DNA of 64,000 nucleotides from Daejeonella sp. H1SJ63. GTDB lineage: Bacteria; Bacteroidota; Bacteroidia; Sphingobacteriales; Sphingobacteriaceae. Location of the stretch: positions 1-64,000 of the forward strand of contig NZ_JARKMZ010000028.1 of NCBI RefSeq assembly GCF_029360775.1, written 5' to 3'. Below are positions 52,277-61,391 of this stretch, piece after piece; the first letter of the stretch is position 1, and every line of letters begins with the position of its first letter. A program made the translations under genes and the position numbers. The notes beneath the pieces are model-generated. The model was not told the origin of the DNA, did no database searches, and was given only the letters and a program-made list of their open reading frames with translations.

Positions 52277-54064
52277 TCAGATTTCCTGGCTTACAACAGG
52301 GTTTAAATTGTTCAGTGTTTCTTCAATTTCCTGAAGCTCATTCAGCATTTTTTTTCTGTAAACTTCGGTTTGATCAGTAATTTTTGGTACCAGCTGCTTG
52401 TAGTATTCAATACCGTTTTGCAGTTGCTCCTTAAATTTACTGATGTATTTCACTTTTTTATCATTCATTTCCTGAATCTGTTTACTTATATCTTTTTTCA
52501 GATAATCAACATAAAGATTCAGTTCGTTTACAAATAAATTTGGTCGATTAGGATCATTAAGCAGATTCAGTTTACCGTAAATATGACTTACCATTTCATC
52601 CAGCGAGAATTTGCCGCTGAAATAGGCAAGGTTTGGCCCCGGACATATTGCAACGGCCTTACTTTCTTTTGGCTTTATGATATTGTTTTTCAGCAATGCA
52701 GGTGCAGCTAATCCTTCACAAAGACATAATTTTTCGGTAATCTCTTCAAATTTTGTCTGATATTCTTCAGGGGAAAGACCCTCAGCTTCCAGTTGTTTTA
52801 GTTTGAGGTTCTGGTACTCTCTGGAAGCGGTACAGATTGGCTGATCGGTAAATTCGGTATTCGATGAAAGGAACTTCTTTACGCATGGACTTCCGGGTCT
52901 TCCTTTTTCTATACGTTCAATACGTTGCCGCTCAGCTGTACTTTTCCTGAAATTATTGAACGGTATTCCCAATGGAGATGACCCGCTGATATAAAAATCG
53001 TCTTTAGTTGCAGTAGATATCAGTTCGAGGGTTTCCTCGTCTACATTCGTAGCTTCCGGTACCAGCAGGAAAGGACTTCCCCAGCCGGTAGCATCCAGGT
53101 TATAATGATTCATCAGAAAATTATTCTCATCGGCAGTACCAATGCCACCCTGTACGCTTATTTTAAGTTCAGGAATCAGATTGAGCCGGATGCCCTTTTC
53201 CTCCAGGGCTTTAGCATAAATGCCATATAATTCCTGGATCATTTCCTGTCTCTTTTCCTTAAATTCCTCAAGTATAGGACCCAGTAAATATCCTTCTGTT
53301 GCAAAAGCATGTCCTCCGCAATTTAATCCTGATTCAATCCGGAATTCTGATACCCAGAGCCCTTTTTTTGCCAGGAACTTTGCCTGTATTAATGCAGAAC
53401 GGAAGTCGCTGACTTTCAGTATGATAGTTTTGTTGAAATGGCTGAACTGATTTGGCAGAAAATCAGGGAAATTCTCCAGATAACTGTAAAGTCTGGGATT
53501 CATTCCCGCTGAAAGCACTACTGCTGAATTAAGACTGCTTTCTGCAAATCCTTTCAAAGCACCAAGAGCGTCAGAAATTTGTTCTCCCTTCAAGTCCGGA
53601 TTCATTCTGTCAACTTTTGCCATGATATTAACCTGGATTTCTCCTTTTACCATTTCTTCCCGGAGTTCTTCCTGTAAACGGTGTTGTTTATCAGGATCTG
53701 TTTCAAGGAGCATTGTCCGGTATTTGATTTTAAGGGGAGAGGTTTCGGGCAAAAGCTCAAAATAACGTGTAATATCTGTTCCCGGCCCGAAAGGTTCTGC
53801 TTTCAGTTTTCTGAACTGACTGTCCACAATTTTATTGATCAGATTCAGGTAGCCAGTAATTCTTTTACTTCTGAAATCTTCTTCTTTTGCATCAATAGGA
53901 ATAAAAGGCTCATTATTCTTTTCAGTATAAAATTGCCTCATCTTTTCGATCAGGATATCATCGACAATAGAAACAACCGAACTGATGCCATAACGGGCAA
54001 CTTTTACCGGAGTATCAACCGAATAGGCCAGTCCAAGAACCGGAATATGAAATGTATGACTCAT
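52277..54064 (-). CDS. Uncharacterised TIM-barrel-like protein, NMO-like
   Basis: A 595-aa cytoplasmic protein. The central part (about 190-420) has glycine-rich strands and turns (GLNCGGHAFATEG, KISVQGGIGTADEN, DATGWGSPFLLVPEATNVD) in the style of the FMN-binding nitronate monooxygenase/enoyl-reductase barrel. The C-terminal 150 residues are charged and coiled-coil-like. Cysteine residues in SPCVKKF and LCLCEG are scattered. I cannot state the substrate. A TGAC-N4-GTCA palindrome lies 62 bp before its start. Confidence 0.55.
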   Translation of the reverse strand: MSHTFHIPVLGLAYSVDTPVKVARYGISSVVSIVDDILIEKMRQFYTEKNNEPFIPIDAKEEDFRSKRITGYLNLINKIVDSQFRKLKAEPFGPGTDITRYFELLPETSPLKIKYRTMLLETDPDKQHRLQEELREEMVKGEIQVNIMAKVDRMNPDLKGEQISDALGALKGFAESSLNSAVVLSAGMNPRLYSYLENFPDFLPNQFSHFNKTIILKVSDFRSALIQAKFLAKKGLWVSEFRIESGLNCGGHAFATEGYLLGPILEEFKEKRQEMIQELYGIYAKALEEKGIRLNLIPELKISVQGGIGTADENNFLMNHYNLDATGWGSPFLLVPEATNVDEETLELISTATKDDFYISGSSPLGIPFNNFRKSTAERQRIERIEKGRPGSPCVKKFLSSNTEFTDQPICTASREYQNLKLKQLEAEGLSPEEYQTKFEEITEKLCLCEGLAAPALLKNNIIKPKESKAVAICPGPNLAYFSGKFSLDEMVSHIYGKLNLLNDPNRPNLFVNELNLYVDYLKKDISKQIQEMNDKKVKYISKFKEQLQNGIEYYKQLVPKITDQTEVYRKKMLNELQEIEETLNNLNPVVSQEI

Positions 54065-54125
54065 GAATGTTATTAATAAATTAACTCACAAGTACAAATA
54101 AGGACAATTAAACCGTCTTAAAATA

Positions 54126-54137
54126 TGACAGACGTCA
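54126..54137. promoter_or_regulatory. Palindrome TGACAGACGTCA
   Basis: TGAC-N4-GTCA lies between the prephenate dehydrogenase stop and the start of the TIM-barrel-like gene. It is similar to, but not the same as, the TGAY-N4-ATCA sites and might be bound by a Crp/Fnr relative. Confidence 0.3.
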
Positions 54138-54163
54138 CTTATTAAAAGAAAATCTCAAAACTC

Positions 54164-55423
54164 CTATTCAATTTCAAGTTTACGGATCAATTCTGCACTT
54201 TGTTCCCTTCCCTGATCCAGCCGGCCTGCAAAGAAATTCTTAACCTGTTCAAAATGCTGTTTATAGCCTTCCATATCACCATATCCGATAATGGACGACC
54301 ATTCCCGAACTGCCGAGTGAAATTCAAGATCATCGCCTCTGATCGTTTTGTCGAACAGTGCAGTTTCTATAGATTCTTCGAGCAGTTCTTCATTTTTAAA
54401 CAAATATTCAGCAATACCCAGCCTTAGTCTGAACGGAGGTGTCTGGCAAATCAGATTATCATAAGGATTGATTCCCAGATGATACCATGCATCTACCATA
54501 CTCAGCAAACTCAGATGGGAATTCGGTTTGCGGCTTTCAGATCCCGCAGAAAGTGAAAATTCCTGCATAATCTTTTCGTTAAGCATTACAGGCGTATGAT
54601 TCTGTCCGAATATAAAATCCCTTGCTTTATAAAGCCTTTTTCTGAAGGTATCGGCATCCTCACGAATCATGAGTTTGAATAATTCAGATTCAGAGATTGC
54701 ATAACGCTTGATCTGATGTCTTGCGTATGGGTTCAGAATGGCCAGACCTCCATAAATATGTGCTTTATAACTGAATATTCTTAGAGTAATCAGAATTTTC
54801 ACATTGTCTATCCCGCCAAGGTAGGAGGCATTTTCCCAGGGGAAAAATCCTGCTTCTTTCCATGCTGTACCCATACTTTCAAATCCCATATGAGTAACTG
54901 CCTGGGTGTCGGCCACGATTTTATCATGTTCATGATAGTCGGGAATCTCATTTAGGATTGAACCGAGCGCTGATAGCACATCTGTCATTCGCTGATAGGC
55001 TTCCTTACTTGTGCGATGGGGGATGACGATCATTTTCTGACCATGAGGGTCAAATCCCGGTCCATGTAATGAATGACAGGTGATAATATGCGCATCTTTG
55101 GGAAGATACTTCTCAAAGGCTTCAATTTCAGGATGCTTAACAGACGTTTGTCCGGCTACAATCGCACCGTACTTGGTATAAGAACCATACAGGCTAAGAA
55201 CTTCAGCAATACGTTCAGCTTCAACTGAATAGAAGATAATGTCTGAAATGCGGGATACAGCTCTGCCATCATCCATTACTTCAATTCCAAATGGAGCAAG
55301 CTCTGTTTCCAGCAGCTCTCTGCGATGCGGCAGGTCACAACCGTAAACCTTATATCCCGCTTTAGCAAAAGATTTAGCATAGATACAGCCCATGTCGCCC
55401 AGGCCAATGATTCCGATATTCAT
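54164..55423 (-). CDS. tyrA: Prephenate dehydrogenase, Tyr1-like
   Basis: A 419-aa NAD(P)-dependent prephenate dehydrogenase that makes 4-hydroxyphenylpyruvate for tyrosine. The Rossmann motif GLGDMG and the histidine of CHSLHGPG match the active site. Length and the C-terminal extension fit the eukaryotic-type Tyr1 branch rather than the 280-aa bacterial TyrA. No ACT or chorismate mutase domain is fused. It may also use the prephenate pool drawn by the TrhP-like protein. Confidence 0.82.
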   Translation of the reverse strand: MNIGIIGLGDMGCIYAKSFAKAGYKVYGCDLPHRRELLETELAPFGIEVMDDGRAVSRISDIIFYSVEAERIAEVLSLYGSYTKYGAIVAGQTSVKHPEIEAFEKYLPKDAHIITCHSLHGPGFDPHGQKMIVIPHRTSKEAYQRMTDVLSALGSILNEIPDYHEHDKIVADTQAVTHMGFESMGTAWKEAGFFPWENASYLGGIDNVKILITLRIFSYKAHIYGGLAILNPYARHQIKRYAISESELFKLMIREDADTFRKRLYKARDFIFGQNHTPVMLNEKIMQEFSLSAGSESRKPNSHLSLLSMVDAWYHLGINPYDNLICQTPPFRLRLGIAEYLFKNEELLEESIETALFDKTIRGDDLEFHSAVREWSSIIGYGDMEGYKQHFEQVKNFFAGRLDQGREQSAELIRKLEIE

Positions 55424-55574
55424 GCTTTGTAGCGGTGTTTTTTATTGATTTAAATTCAAATATTCTTCCCGGAAATTTGCCGGAGTCTTCATAAATCTTA
55501 TGAATGGAACTATACCTCCAATATTACATATTTTTCTGATATTTAGAGAGACCCTTTAAACCTGAGTATCAATT

Positions 55575-57062
55575 ATGGCAGATTACATATTATCTCTTGA
55601 TCAGGGAACGACCAGTTCCAGAGCGATTATTTTTAACCGTAAGGGAAGTATTGTTGCCATTGCACAAAAGGAGTTTGAGCAGATTTATCCCAAACCGGGA
55701 TGGGTTGAACATGATCCGCTTGAGATATGGTCAACTCAGGTTGCTGTTGCTGCTGAAGCAATTGTCAGGGCCGGAATCCACTCAAAAGATATTCATGCCA
55801 TTGGAATTACCAATCAGAGGGAAACAACAGTAGTTTGGGACAGAGAAACGGGCTTGCCGGTCTATAATGCAATTGTCTGGCAGGATCGCCGTACATCAGA
55901 TTTTTGTGATTCCATCAGAAAGGAATACGCTGAATTAATTCAGCAGAAAACAGGATTAATTATTGACTCCTATTTTTCAGCAACAAAAGTCAGATGGATA
56001 CTTGAGCATGTTCCGGGTGCAAGGCAGCGTGCAGCGGAGGGCAAATTGCTTTTCGGGACTGTCGACAGCTGGCTGATATGGAAGCTTTCGGGAGGCACAA
56101 GTCATGTTACAGATATGAGTAATGCTTCCAGAACGATGCTTTTTGATATTAATACCCTGGAATGGGATAAGGAACTCCTCAGGATATTTAGTATTCCTGA
56201 AAAGATGCTTCCGGAAGTAAGGTCTTCAAGTGAAATATTTTGTGAAACTGCCGGAAATATTCTGGCAACCAAAATTCCGATTGGGGGTATAGCCGGTGAT
56301 CAGCAGGCTGCATTGTTCGGTCAGATGTGCACTGAGGTAGGAATGGTAAAGAACACCTATGGCACAGGTTGTTTTATGCTGATGAATATTGGCAAAAAAG
56401 TAAGAATTTCTAAAAATAACCTCCTCACTACTGTTGCATGGAAGATCAACGGGGAAGTAACTTATGCTCTGGAAGGAGGGATTTTTATTGGCGGTGCAGT
56501 TGTTCAATGGCTCAGAGATGAGCTTGGACTGATCAAAACCTCAGGAGAAGTGGAGGAACTTGCTGCCAAAGTGAGTGATACCGGAGGGGTTTATATGGTT
56601 CCGGCTTTTGCCGGATTAGGAGCGCCGCACTGGGATCAGCATGCCCGGGGTACGATTACAGGGATTACAAGAGGCACTAATTCGGCTCATTTCGCCCGTG
56701 CAGCACTTGAAAGTATTGCTTACCAAACTATGGATGTTTTGAAGGCGATGGAGGCCGATGCCGGCACCTCAATCAGCGAGTTGCGCGTTGATGGCGGGGC
56801 TACTGCAAATAATATTTTAATGCAGTTTCAGGCAGATATAATGAAATGCCGGGTAATCAGGCCAAAAGTTACAGAAGTGACGGCTATGGGAGCTGCATAT
56901 CTTGCCGGACTTGCCACCGGATTCTGGAGCAGTATTTCGGATATTGCGGAGCAATGGCAGGTTGAACGGATTTTTGAACCGGCAGAACTTGATAACTATG
57001 ATGAATTGATATCCGGATGGAACCGTGCGGTTAAAGCGGCAAAAGCCAATACTGAATCCTGA
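55575..57062 (+). CDS. glpK: Glycerol kinase
   Basis: A 495-aa FGGY-family kinase that phosphorylates glycerol with ATP. Diagnostic stretches are [10 protein letters not shown] at the N-terminus, [36 protein letters not shown] and [15 protein letters not shown]. It lies 16 bp upstream of the glycerol channel gene and forms an operon with it. No glpD is in the window. Confidence 0.97.
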   Translation: MADYILSLDQGTTSSRAIIFNRKGSIVAIAQKEFEQIYPKPGWVEHDPLEIWSTQVAVAAEAIVRAGIHSKDIHAIGITNQRETTVVWDRETGLPVYNAIVWQDRRTSDFCDSIRKEYAELIQQKTGLIIDSYFSATKVRWILEHVPGARQRAAEGKLLFGTVDSWLIWKLSGGTSHVTDMSNASRTMLFDINTLEWDKELLRIFSIPEKMLPEVRSSSEIFCETAGNILATKIPIGGIAGDQQAALFGQMCTEVGMVKNTYGTGCFMLMNIGKKVRISKNNLLTTVAWKINGEVTYALEGGIFIGGAVVQWLRDELGLIKTSGEVEELAAKVSDTGGVYMVPAFAGLGAPHWDQHARGTITGITRGTNSAHFARAALESIAYQTMDVLKAMEADAGTSISELRVDGGATANNILMQFQADIMKCRVIRPKVTEVTAMGAAYLAGLATGFWSSISDIAEQWQVERIFEPAELDNYDELISGWNRAVKAAKANTES

Positions 57063-57078
57063 AATTTAATAAGCAGAT

Positions 57079-57810
57079 ATGACACCTTTTTTAGCAGAAT
57101 TTATTGGAACAGCATTATTGATCCTTCTGGGTAATGGAGTAGTGGCCAATGTGGTACTTAACGGAACCAAGGGGAATGGTGGAGGCTGGATCGTGATTAC
57201 CACTGCATGGGCCCTTGCAGTATTTGTAGGGGTAGTTGTAGCTGGTCCGTACAGTGGAGCGCATTTGAATCCTGCTGTTTCTGTAGGGTTGGCTATAGCC
57301 GGAAAGTTTGAATGGTCGCAGGTTGCTCCGTATGCTCTGGCTCAATTGCTCGGGGCAATGCTTGGCTCAGCTCTGGTCTGGTTGAAATATAAAGATCACT
57401 TTGATGCTACAGAAAACCCTGACCTGAAAATGGCTTGTTTTTGTACCAGTCCGGCCATCAGAAATCCTTTTCTGAATTTTATGAGTGAGTTTATTGGCTC
57501 AATTGTGCTCATATTCGTCATATTTCATTTTACTAATGCTGAAATTGCAGATACCAAAACCCCGGTGGGGCTGGGATCAATCGGCGCCATGCCTGTGATG
57601 CTTCTGGTTTGGGCAATTGGATTATCGCTGGGCGGTACAACCGGATATGCTATTAACCCGGTACGCGATCTGGGTCCCAGGATCATACATGCCATATTGC
57701 CAATTGCAGGAAAGAGAGGATCTGACTGGTCATATTCCTGGATACCTGTTATCGGTCCGTTGCTGGGAGCGGGCTTTGCGGCCTTACTTTATCTGTTCAT
57801 AGGCAGCTGA
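57079..57810 (+). CDS. glpF: Glycerol uptake channel, MIP family
   Basis: A 243-aa aquaglyceroporin with six helices. The first NPA box is intact (GAHLNPAVS). The second reads NPVRDLGPR, with Val in place of Ala, so the pore differs from the family norm at that position. The downstream Asp and Gly of the RDLG filter are present. It is in an operon with glpK, which supports glycerol as the substrate. Confidence 0.93.
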   Translation: MTPFLAEFIGTALLILLGNGVVANVVLNGTKGNGGGWIVITTAWALAVFVGVVVAGPYSGAHLNPAVSVGLAIAGKFEWSQVAPYALAQLLGAMLGSALVWLKYKDHFDATENPDLKMACFCTSPAIRNPFLNFMSEFIGSIVLIFVIFHFTNAEIADTKTPVGLGSIGAMPVMLLVWAIGLSLGGTTGYAINPVRDLGPRIIHAILPIAGKRGSDWSYSWIPVIGPLLGAGFAALLYLFIGS

Positions 57811-58008
57811 TTTTTGTTTACCGGATCTATTTGTATTTGGTTTTTTGAATTGAATCTTTTCAAATTCAGTTTGCAACAGGTAGTTTCCGGTTTTTAAGGT
57901 AATTTCCAAAAGTCTAAATGACTTATGGTGATCATAAATTTTATCAAAATGTTTGCTTTTAGAGCCTGACACTACGTAGAATTAACACTGTTTTTCTTTC
58001 TAAAAGAC

Positions 58009-58016
58009 TATTTTTG
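58009..58016 (+). promoter_or_regulatory. -7 element TATTTTTG before the PAS kinase
   Basis: TATTTTTG matches TAnnTTTG exactly and ends 4 bp before the ATG, so the transcript would be nearly leaderless. Confidence 0.4.
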
Positions 58017-58020
58017 CCAT

Positions 58021-59208
58021 ATGACTGAAAAGGGTGCATTATTGCATGCAATTATTGAAAATGCTATTGATGGTATTATTACCATTGATGACAGGGGATT
58101 AATCGAGTCGATAAATCCGGCCGCTTGTGCTCTGTTTGGTTACACCATTGATGAAGTGATTGGTAAAAATATTTCAGTATTGGTGCCACATCCTGACAAG
58201 GATAAACATGATGAATATATAGCCAGGTATCAGCGTACCGGCGAACCCCATATCATTGGTAAGGGCAGAGATGTCAAAGGTCTGCGTAAGGATGGTACAA
58301 TGTTTCCATTTCGGCTTGGTGTAAATGAAGTAAAATCTGCAGGCAGAACTATTTATGCCGGATTTATACACGACCTGAGTAAAGAGAAGGAGGCTGAGGC
58401 CCAGATCCTGCATTATGCATCCCAACTGGAAAAACTGGTTGAGGAACGTACCAACTCTCTGCAGCAATCTGTTGTTGAATTACAGACAGCAAAGGAAACG
58501 GTCAGTAAATCGCTTGAAAAGGAAAAGGAACTGAATCAGCTGAAAAGCCGCTTTGTATCTATGGCTTCGCACGAGTTTAGAACTCCCCTAAGCTCTATTC
58601 AGCTTTCAGCCTCGCTCATTGAAAAGTACATGCAGCAGGGGGATGGTACTAACGTTTCAAAGCATGTAAGTAAAATCAAAAATTCTGTAGGTAACCTGAC
58701 TACAATTTTGGATGATTTCTTGTCGCTGGAACGTCTGGAGGCTGGAAAGATCGAAACAAATTTTACAAAATTCGATATCGTGAAGCTTTCAGAAGAAATT
58801 ACAGAAGAAATGCAGCTGATGGCGAAAAGAGATCAGAATATTATTTATCAGCACACCGGTTTGCATAGCACCGTATTGCTGGATCAGAATTTACTCCGTA
58901 ACTGTATCGTTAATTTAATTTCGAATGCAATAAAATATTCAGGTGAAAATACATTTATTGAATTCAACACAGAACTAACTGATAGTGAATGTATTGTAAC
59001 TGTTAAAGATAATGGTATTGGAATTCCTCAAGCAGATCATAAACACCTGTTTGAGCCATTTTTCAGAGCCAATAATACTGGTACTATTCCAGGTACCGGA
59101 CTTGGGCTGAATATTATTTTGCGTTATGCTACTTTAATGGGCGGGCATGTAGACTTCAGCAGTCACGTAAACCAAAAAACAGTTTTTACCTTAAATTTTC
59201 CACAATAA
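58021..59208 (+). CDS. FixL-like PAS sensor histidine kinase
   Basis: A 395-aa soluble kinase (no membrane segment). The single PAS domain (about 6-125) reads PHPDKDKHDEYIARY then GEPHIIGKGRDVKG and DGTMFPFRLG, a close match to the FixL haem pocket. H77 is at the position of the proximal haem histidine (His200 of Bradyrhizobium FixL), and R83 and R98 are at positions typical of haem contacts. A coiled segment follows, then HisKA with ASHEFRTPLSS and HATPase with NLISNAIKYS, VKDNGIGIP and GTGLGLN. It likely senses O2 (or NO). The fused regulator follows 6 bp later. Confidence 0.88.
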   Translation: MTEKGALLHAIIENAIDGIITIDDRGLIESINPAACALFGYTIDEVIGKNISVLVPHPDKDKHDEYIARYQRTGEPHIIGKGRDVKGLRKDGTMFPFRLGVNEVKSAGRTIYAGFIHDLSKEKEAEAQILHYASQLEKLVEERTNSLQQSVVELQTAKETVSKSLEKEKELNQLKSRFVSMASHEFRTPLSSIQLSASLIEKYMQQGDGTNVSKHVSKIKNSVGNLTTILDDFLSLERLEAGKIETNFTKFDIVKLSEEITEEMQLMAKRDQNIIYQHTGLHSTVLLDQNLLRNCIVNLISNAIKYSGENTFIEFNTELTDSECIVTVKDNGIGIPQADHKHLFEPFFRANNTGTIPGTGLGLNIILRYATLMGGHVDFSSHVNQKTVFTLNFPQ

Positions 59209-59214
59209 ACTCCA

Positions 59215-60276
59215 ATGAAGAAGAAGATCCTAATTATAGAAGATAATGAAGATATCAGGGAAAGCTCAATAGAAATTCTGGAACTTGCAGGCTATGATGT
59301 GCTGCAGGCCGAGAATGGTAAAATTGGTGTTGAAATTGCGCAGCAGCAATTGCCTGATATGATCCTTTGTGATATTATGATGCCTGAACTGGATGGCTAC
59401 GGAGTTTTGTATCTTCTATCAAAAAATCAGCAAACAGCCAATATTCCATTTATATTCTTAACTGCAAAAGCTGAAAGAACTGATATGCGAAAGGGTATGG
59501 AAATGGGTGCCGATGATTATCTCACCAAGCCTTTTGATGATATGGAGTTATTGAATACCATAGAATCAAGATTTCAGAAAAAGGAAAAGCAGGAGGCTTT
59601 TTATAGTAAGTCATTCGAGGGTTTGAAGTTACTTGCCAACCAGAATCAGGGTATGGAGGAGTTGCAAAAGATTATATCAGACCGTAAGGTAAAACAGGTA
59701 AGAAAAAAGCAGATTATCTATTATGAAGGTGATGTAATTTCAGGAATTTATCTGATCCTTAGCGGTAGGGTGAAAGCCATTAAACTAAATGAGGACGGCA
59801 GGGAACTGGTAACAGGAATGTACGGCCCCGACGATTATTTAGGTATTCAGGCTATGCTTTCAGGTGAGCACTACAATGAAACGGCAGAAGCGGTTGAAGA
59901 TACCACCATCTGTTTACTCCCAAAAGATACTGTTAAACAGTTACTGGATAATTATACTGATATAGGCCAGAAATTTATTAAGGTGCTTTCAAGTAATCTG
60001 ATCGAGAAAGAGGAGCAATTACTGCAGCTGGCTTACCATTCTGTAAGAAAACGCATGGCTGAAATTCTGGTCAGGCTTTCCAAACAACAAAATTCGCTGG
60101 GGGATGCTGAATCTCAGATAAAAATTTCACGTGAAGATCTGGCTTCTATGGCCGGTATGGCAACTGAAACAGTGAGTCGTACGCTAAGTGATTTTAAGGA
60201 TGAGGGGATCATCGAAAAGAAGGGTAGTGTGATCCAGATTCTTGCGATGAACAAGCTTCTGAAAATGAAAAACTGA
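59215..60276 (+). CDS. Receiver domain fused to Crp/Fnr regulator
   Basis: A 353-aa protein with an N-terminal response-regulator receiver (1-120: IIEDNEDIRESS, phospho-acceptor D53 in LCDIMMPE, LTKPFDD) joined to a full Crp/Fnr protein (about 150-353). The Crp part has a beta-barrel (YYEGDVISGIYLILSG) and a winged helix-turn-helix (ISREDLASMAGMATETVSR). The recognition helix reads ETVSR, the ExxSR pattern that FNR and FixK use to bind TTGAT-N4-ATCAA. It is a fused counterpart of FixJ plus FixK. Its gene is 6 bp after the FixL-like kinase. Confidence 0.9.
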   Translation: MKKKILIIEDNEDIRESSIEILELAGYDVLQAENGKIGVEIAQQQLPDMILCDIMMPELDGYGVLYLLSKNQQTANIPFIFLTAKAERTDMRKGMEMGADDYLTKPFDDMELLNTIESRFQKKEKQEAFYSKSFEGLKLLANQNQGMEELQKIISDRKVKQVRKKQIIYYEGDVISGIYLILSGRVKAIKLNEDGRELVTGMYGPDDYLGIQAMLSGEHYNETAEAVEDTTICLLPKDTVKQLLDNYTDIGQKFIKVLSSNLIEKEEQLLQLAYHSVRKRMAEILVRLSKQQNSLGDAESQIKISREDLASMAGMATETVSRTLSDFKDEGIIEKKGSVIQILAMNKLLKMKN

Positions 60277-60297
60277 TAAAGATCATTTTTCTTTATG

Positions 60298-60346
60298 ATA
60301 TGACTCATTACCTATAGCTTACCCTAAAGCTATTTTTGGGTCATAT
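60298..60346. promoter_or_regulatory. Nested inverted repeats between regulator and ldhA
   Basis: ATATGAC (60298-60304) pairs with GTCATAT (60340-60346), and inside them ATAGCTT (60314-60320) with AAGCTAT (60327-60333), followed by TTTTT. The inner hairpin may terminate the regulator transcript. The outer arms may form an operator for the lactate dehydrogenase gene. Confidence 0.4.
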
Positions 60347-60355
60347 TATGAAGTA

Positions 60356-61375
60356 ATGAAGGTTGTTGCGTACAATATAAAAGAATTTGAAAAGGAGTTT
60401 CTGGTTCGTGCGAATCAAAAGCAACACGACATTACGCTGATTTCCAATCCGTTAAGTCTGGAGACGGCATTGTATGCCGAAGGTAAAGATGCGGTTGTGG
60501 TTAGTATCAATGATGACGTTTCTGCTGAAGTGATTGAAAAACTCGCTGATTTGGGAATCAGGTATATTACTACCCGTTCAGTGGCGGTTGACCATATTAA
60601 CAGGGAGGCAGCGGGTTTAAGAAATATTAAACTGGCCAATGTTCCTTCTTTTTCTGCTGAGGCAGTTGCTGAATATTCGGTTTTGCTTGCACTTTCTTTG
60701 AACCGTAAAATTGTCCCGACTGTAAACAGCAGCCGGGAATTTGATTTTAGGGTTGACCAGCATGTGGGTTTCAATTTTTTTGGTAAGACAGTTGGTATCA
60801 TAGGACTTGGAAATATAGGGCAGTCAGTTGCAGCTATTTATAAAGCAATGGGTTGCAGAGTGCTTGGGAACGATCTTAAATTCCCGGCTCATCTTCATGG
60901 TGTTGAAGAGAAAAGCCTGGATGGAATATTTGAAGAGTCTGATCTAATTTCTTTGCATATTCCACTTAATAATGAGAGCAGGAATATTATTAATCAGCAA
61001 AGTCTTTCAAAAATGAAGCGGGGTGTTATGCTGATCAATACCTGCAGCGGTAAACTGATCAATACAGTTGATTTGCTCAGATCCCTGAGGAATGGAAAAA
61101 TTGGCTATCTCGCTTTAGATGGCTATGAATTTGAAAGAGGCTTATTTTTTGAGGATCGAAGGAAAGATGGAGTTAAAGATCATCCGATGATGGAAGAATT
61201 ATTGTCTTTCCCGAATGTAATCATTTCTCCTCATCAGGCCTTTCTGACAAAGGAAGGTTTGCAGGAAGTAGCTAATCTGACTATTAAAAATCTGGATAAC
61301 TGGCAAGCCGGAAAATGCTCCGGTAAGGCCTGTGCATGTGCAGATGGCTGCCAGAAGAGTTCTCTGAAAGCCTGA
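60356..61375 (+). CDS. ldhA: D-lactate dehydrogenase-like, Cys-rich tail
   Basis: A 339-aa NAD-dependent D-2-hydroxyacid dehydrogenase that reduces pyruvate to D-lactate. The NAD site GLGNIGQSV, the catalytic Arg in NTCSGKLI region, Glu and His (SPHQAFLT) are in place. The last 18 residues contain four cysteines in CSGKACACADGCQKS, which is not typical of the family and looks like a metal-binding or redox tag. Position next to the low-oxygen regulator supports a fermentative role. Confidence 0.88.
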   Translation: MKVVAYNIKEFEKEFLVRANQKQHDITLISNPLSLETALYAEGKDAVVVSINDDVSAEVIEKLADLGIRYITTRSVAVDHINREAAGLRNIKLANVPSFSAEAVAEYSVLLALSLNRKIVPTVNSSREFDFRVDQHVGFNFFGKTVGIIGLGNIGQSVAAIYKAMGCRVLGNDLKFPAHLHGVEEKSLDGIFEESDLISLHIPLNNESRNIINQQSLSKMKRGVMLINTCSGKLINTVDLLRSLRNGKIGYLALDGYEFERGLFFEDRRKDGVKDHPMMEELLSFPNVIISPHQAFLTKEGLQEVANLTIKNLDNWQAGKCSGKACACADGCQKSSLKA

Positions 61376-61391
61376 TATAGAATATGTTATT

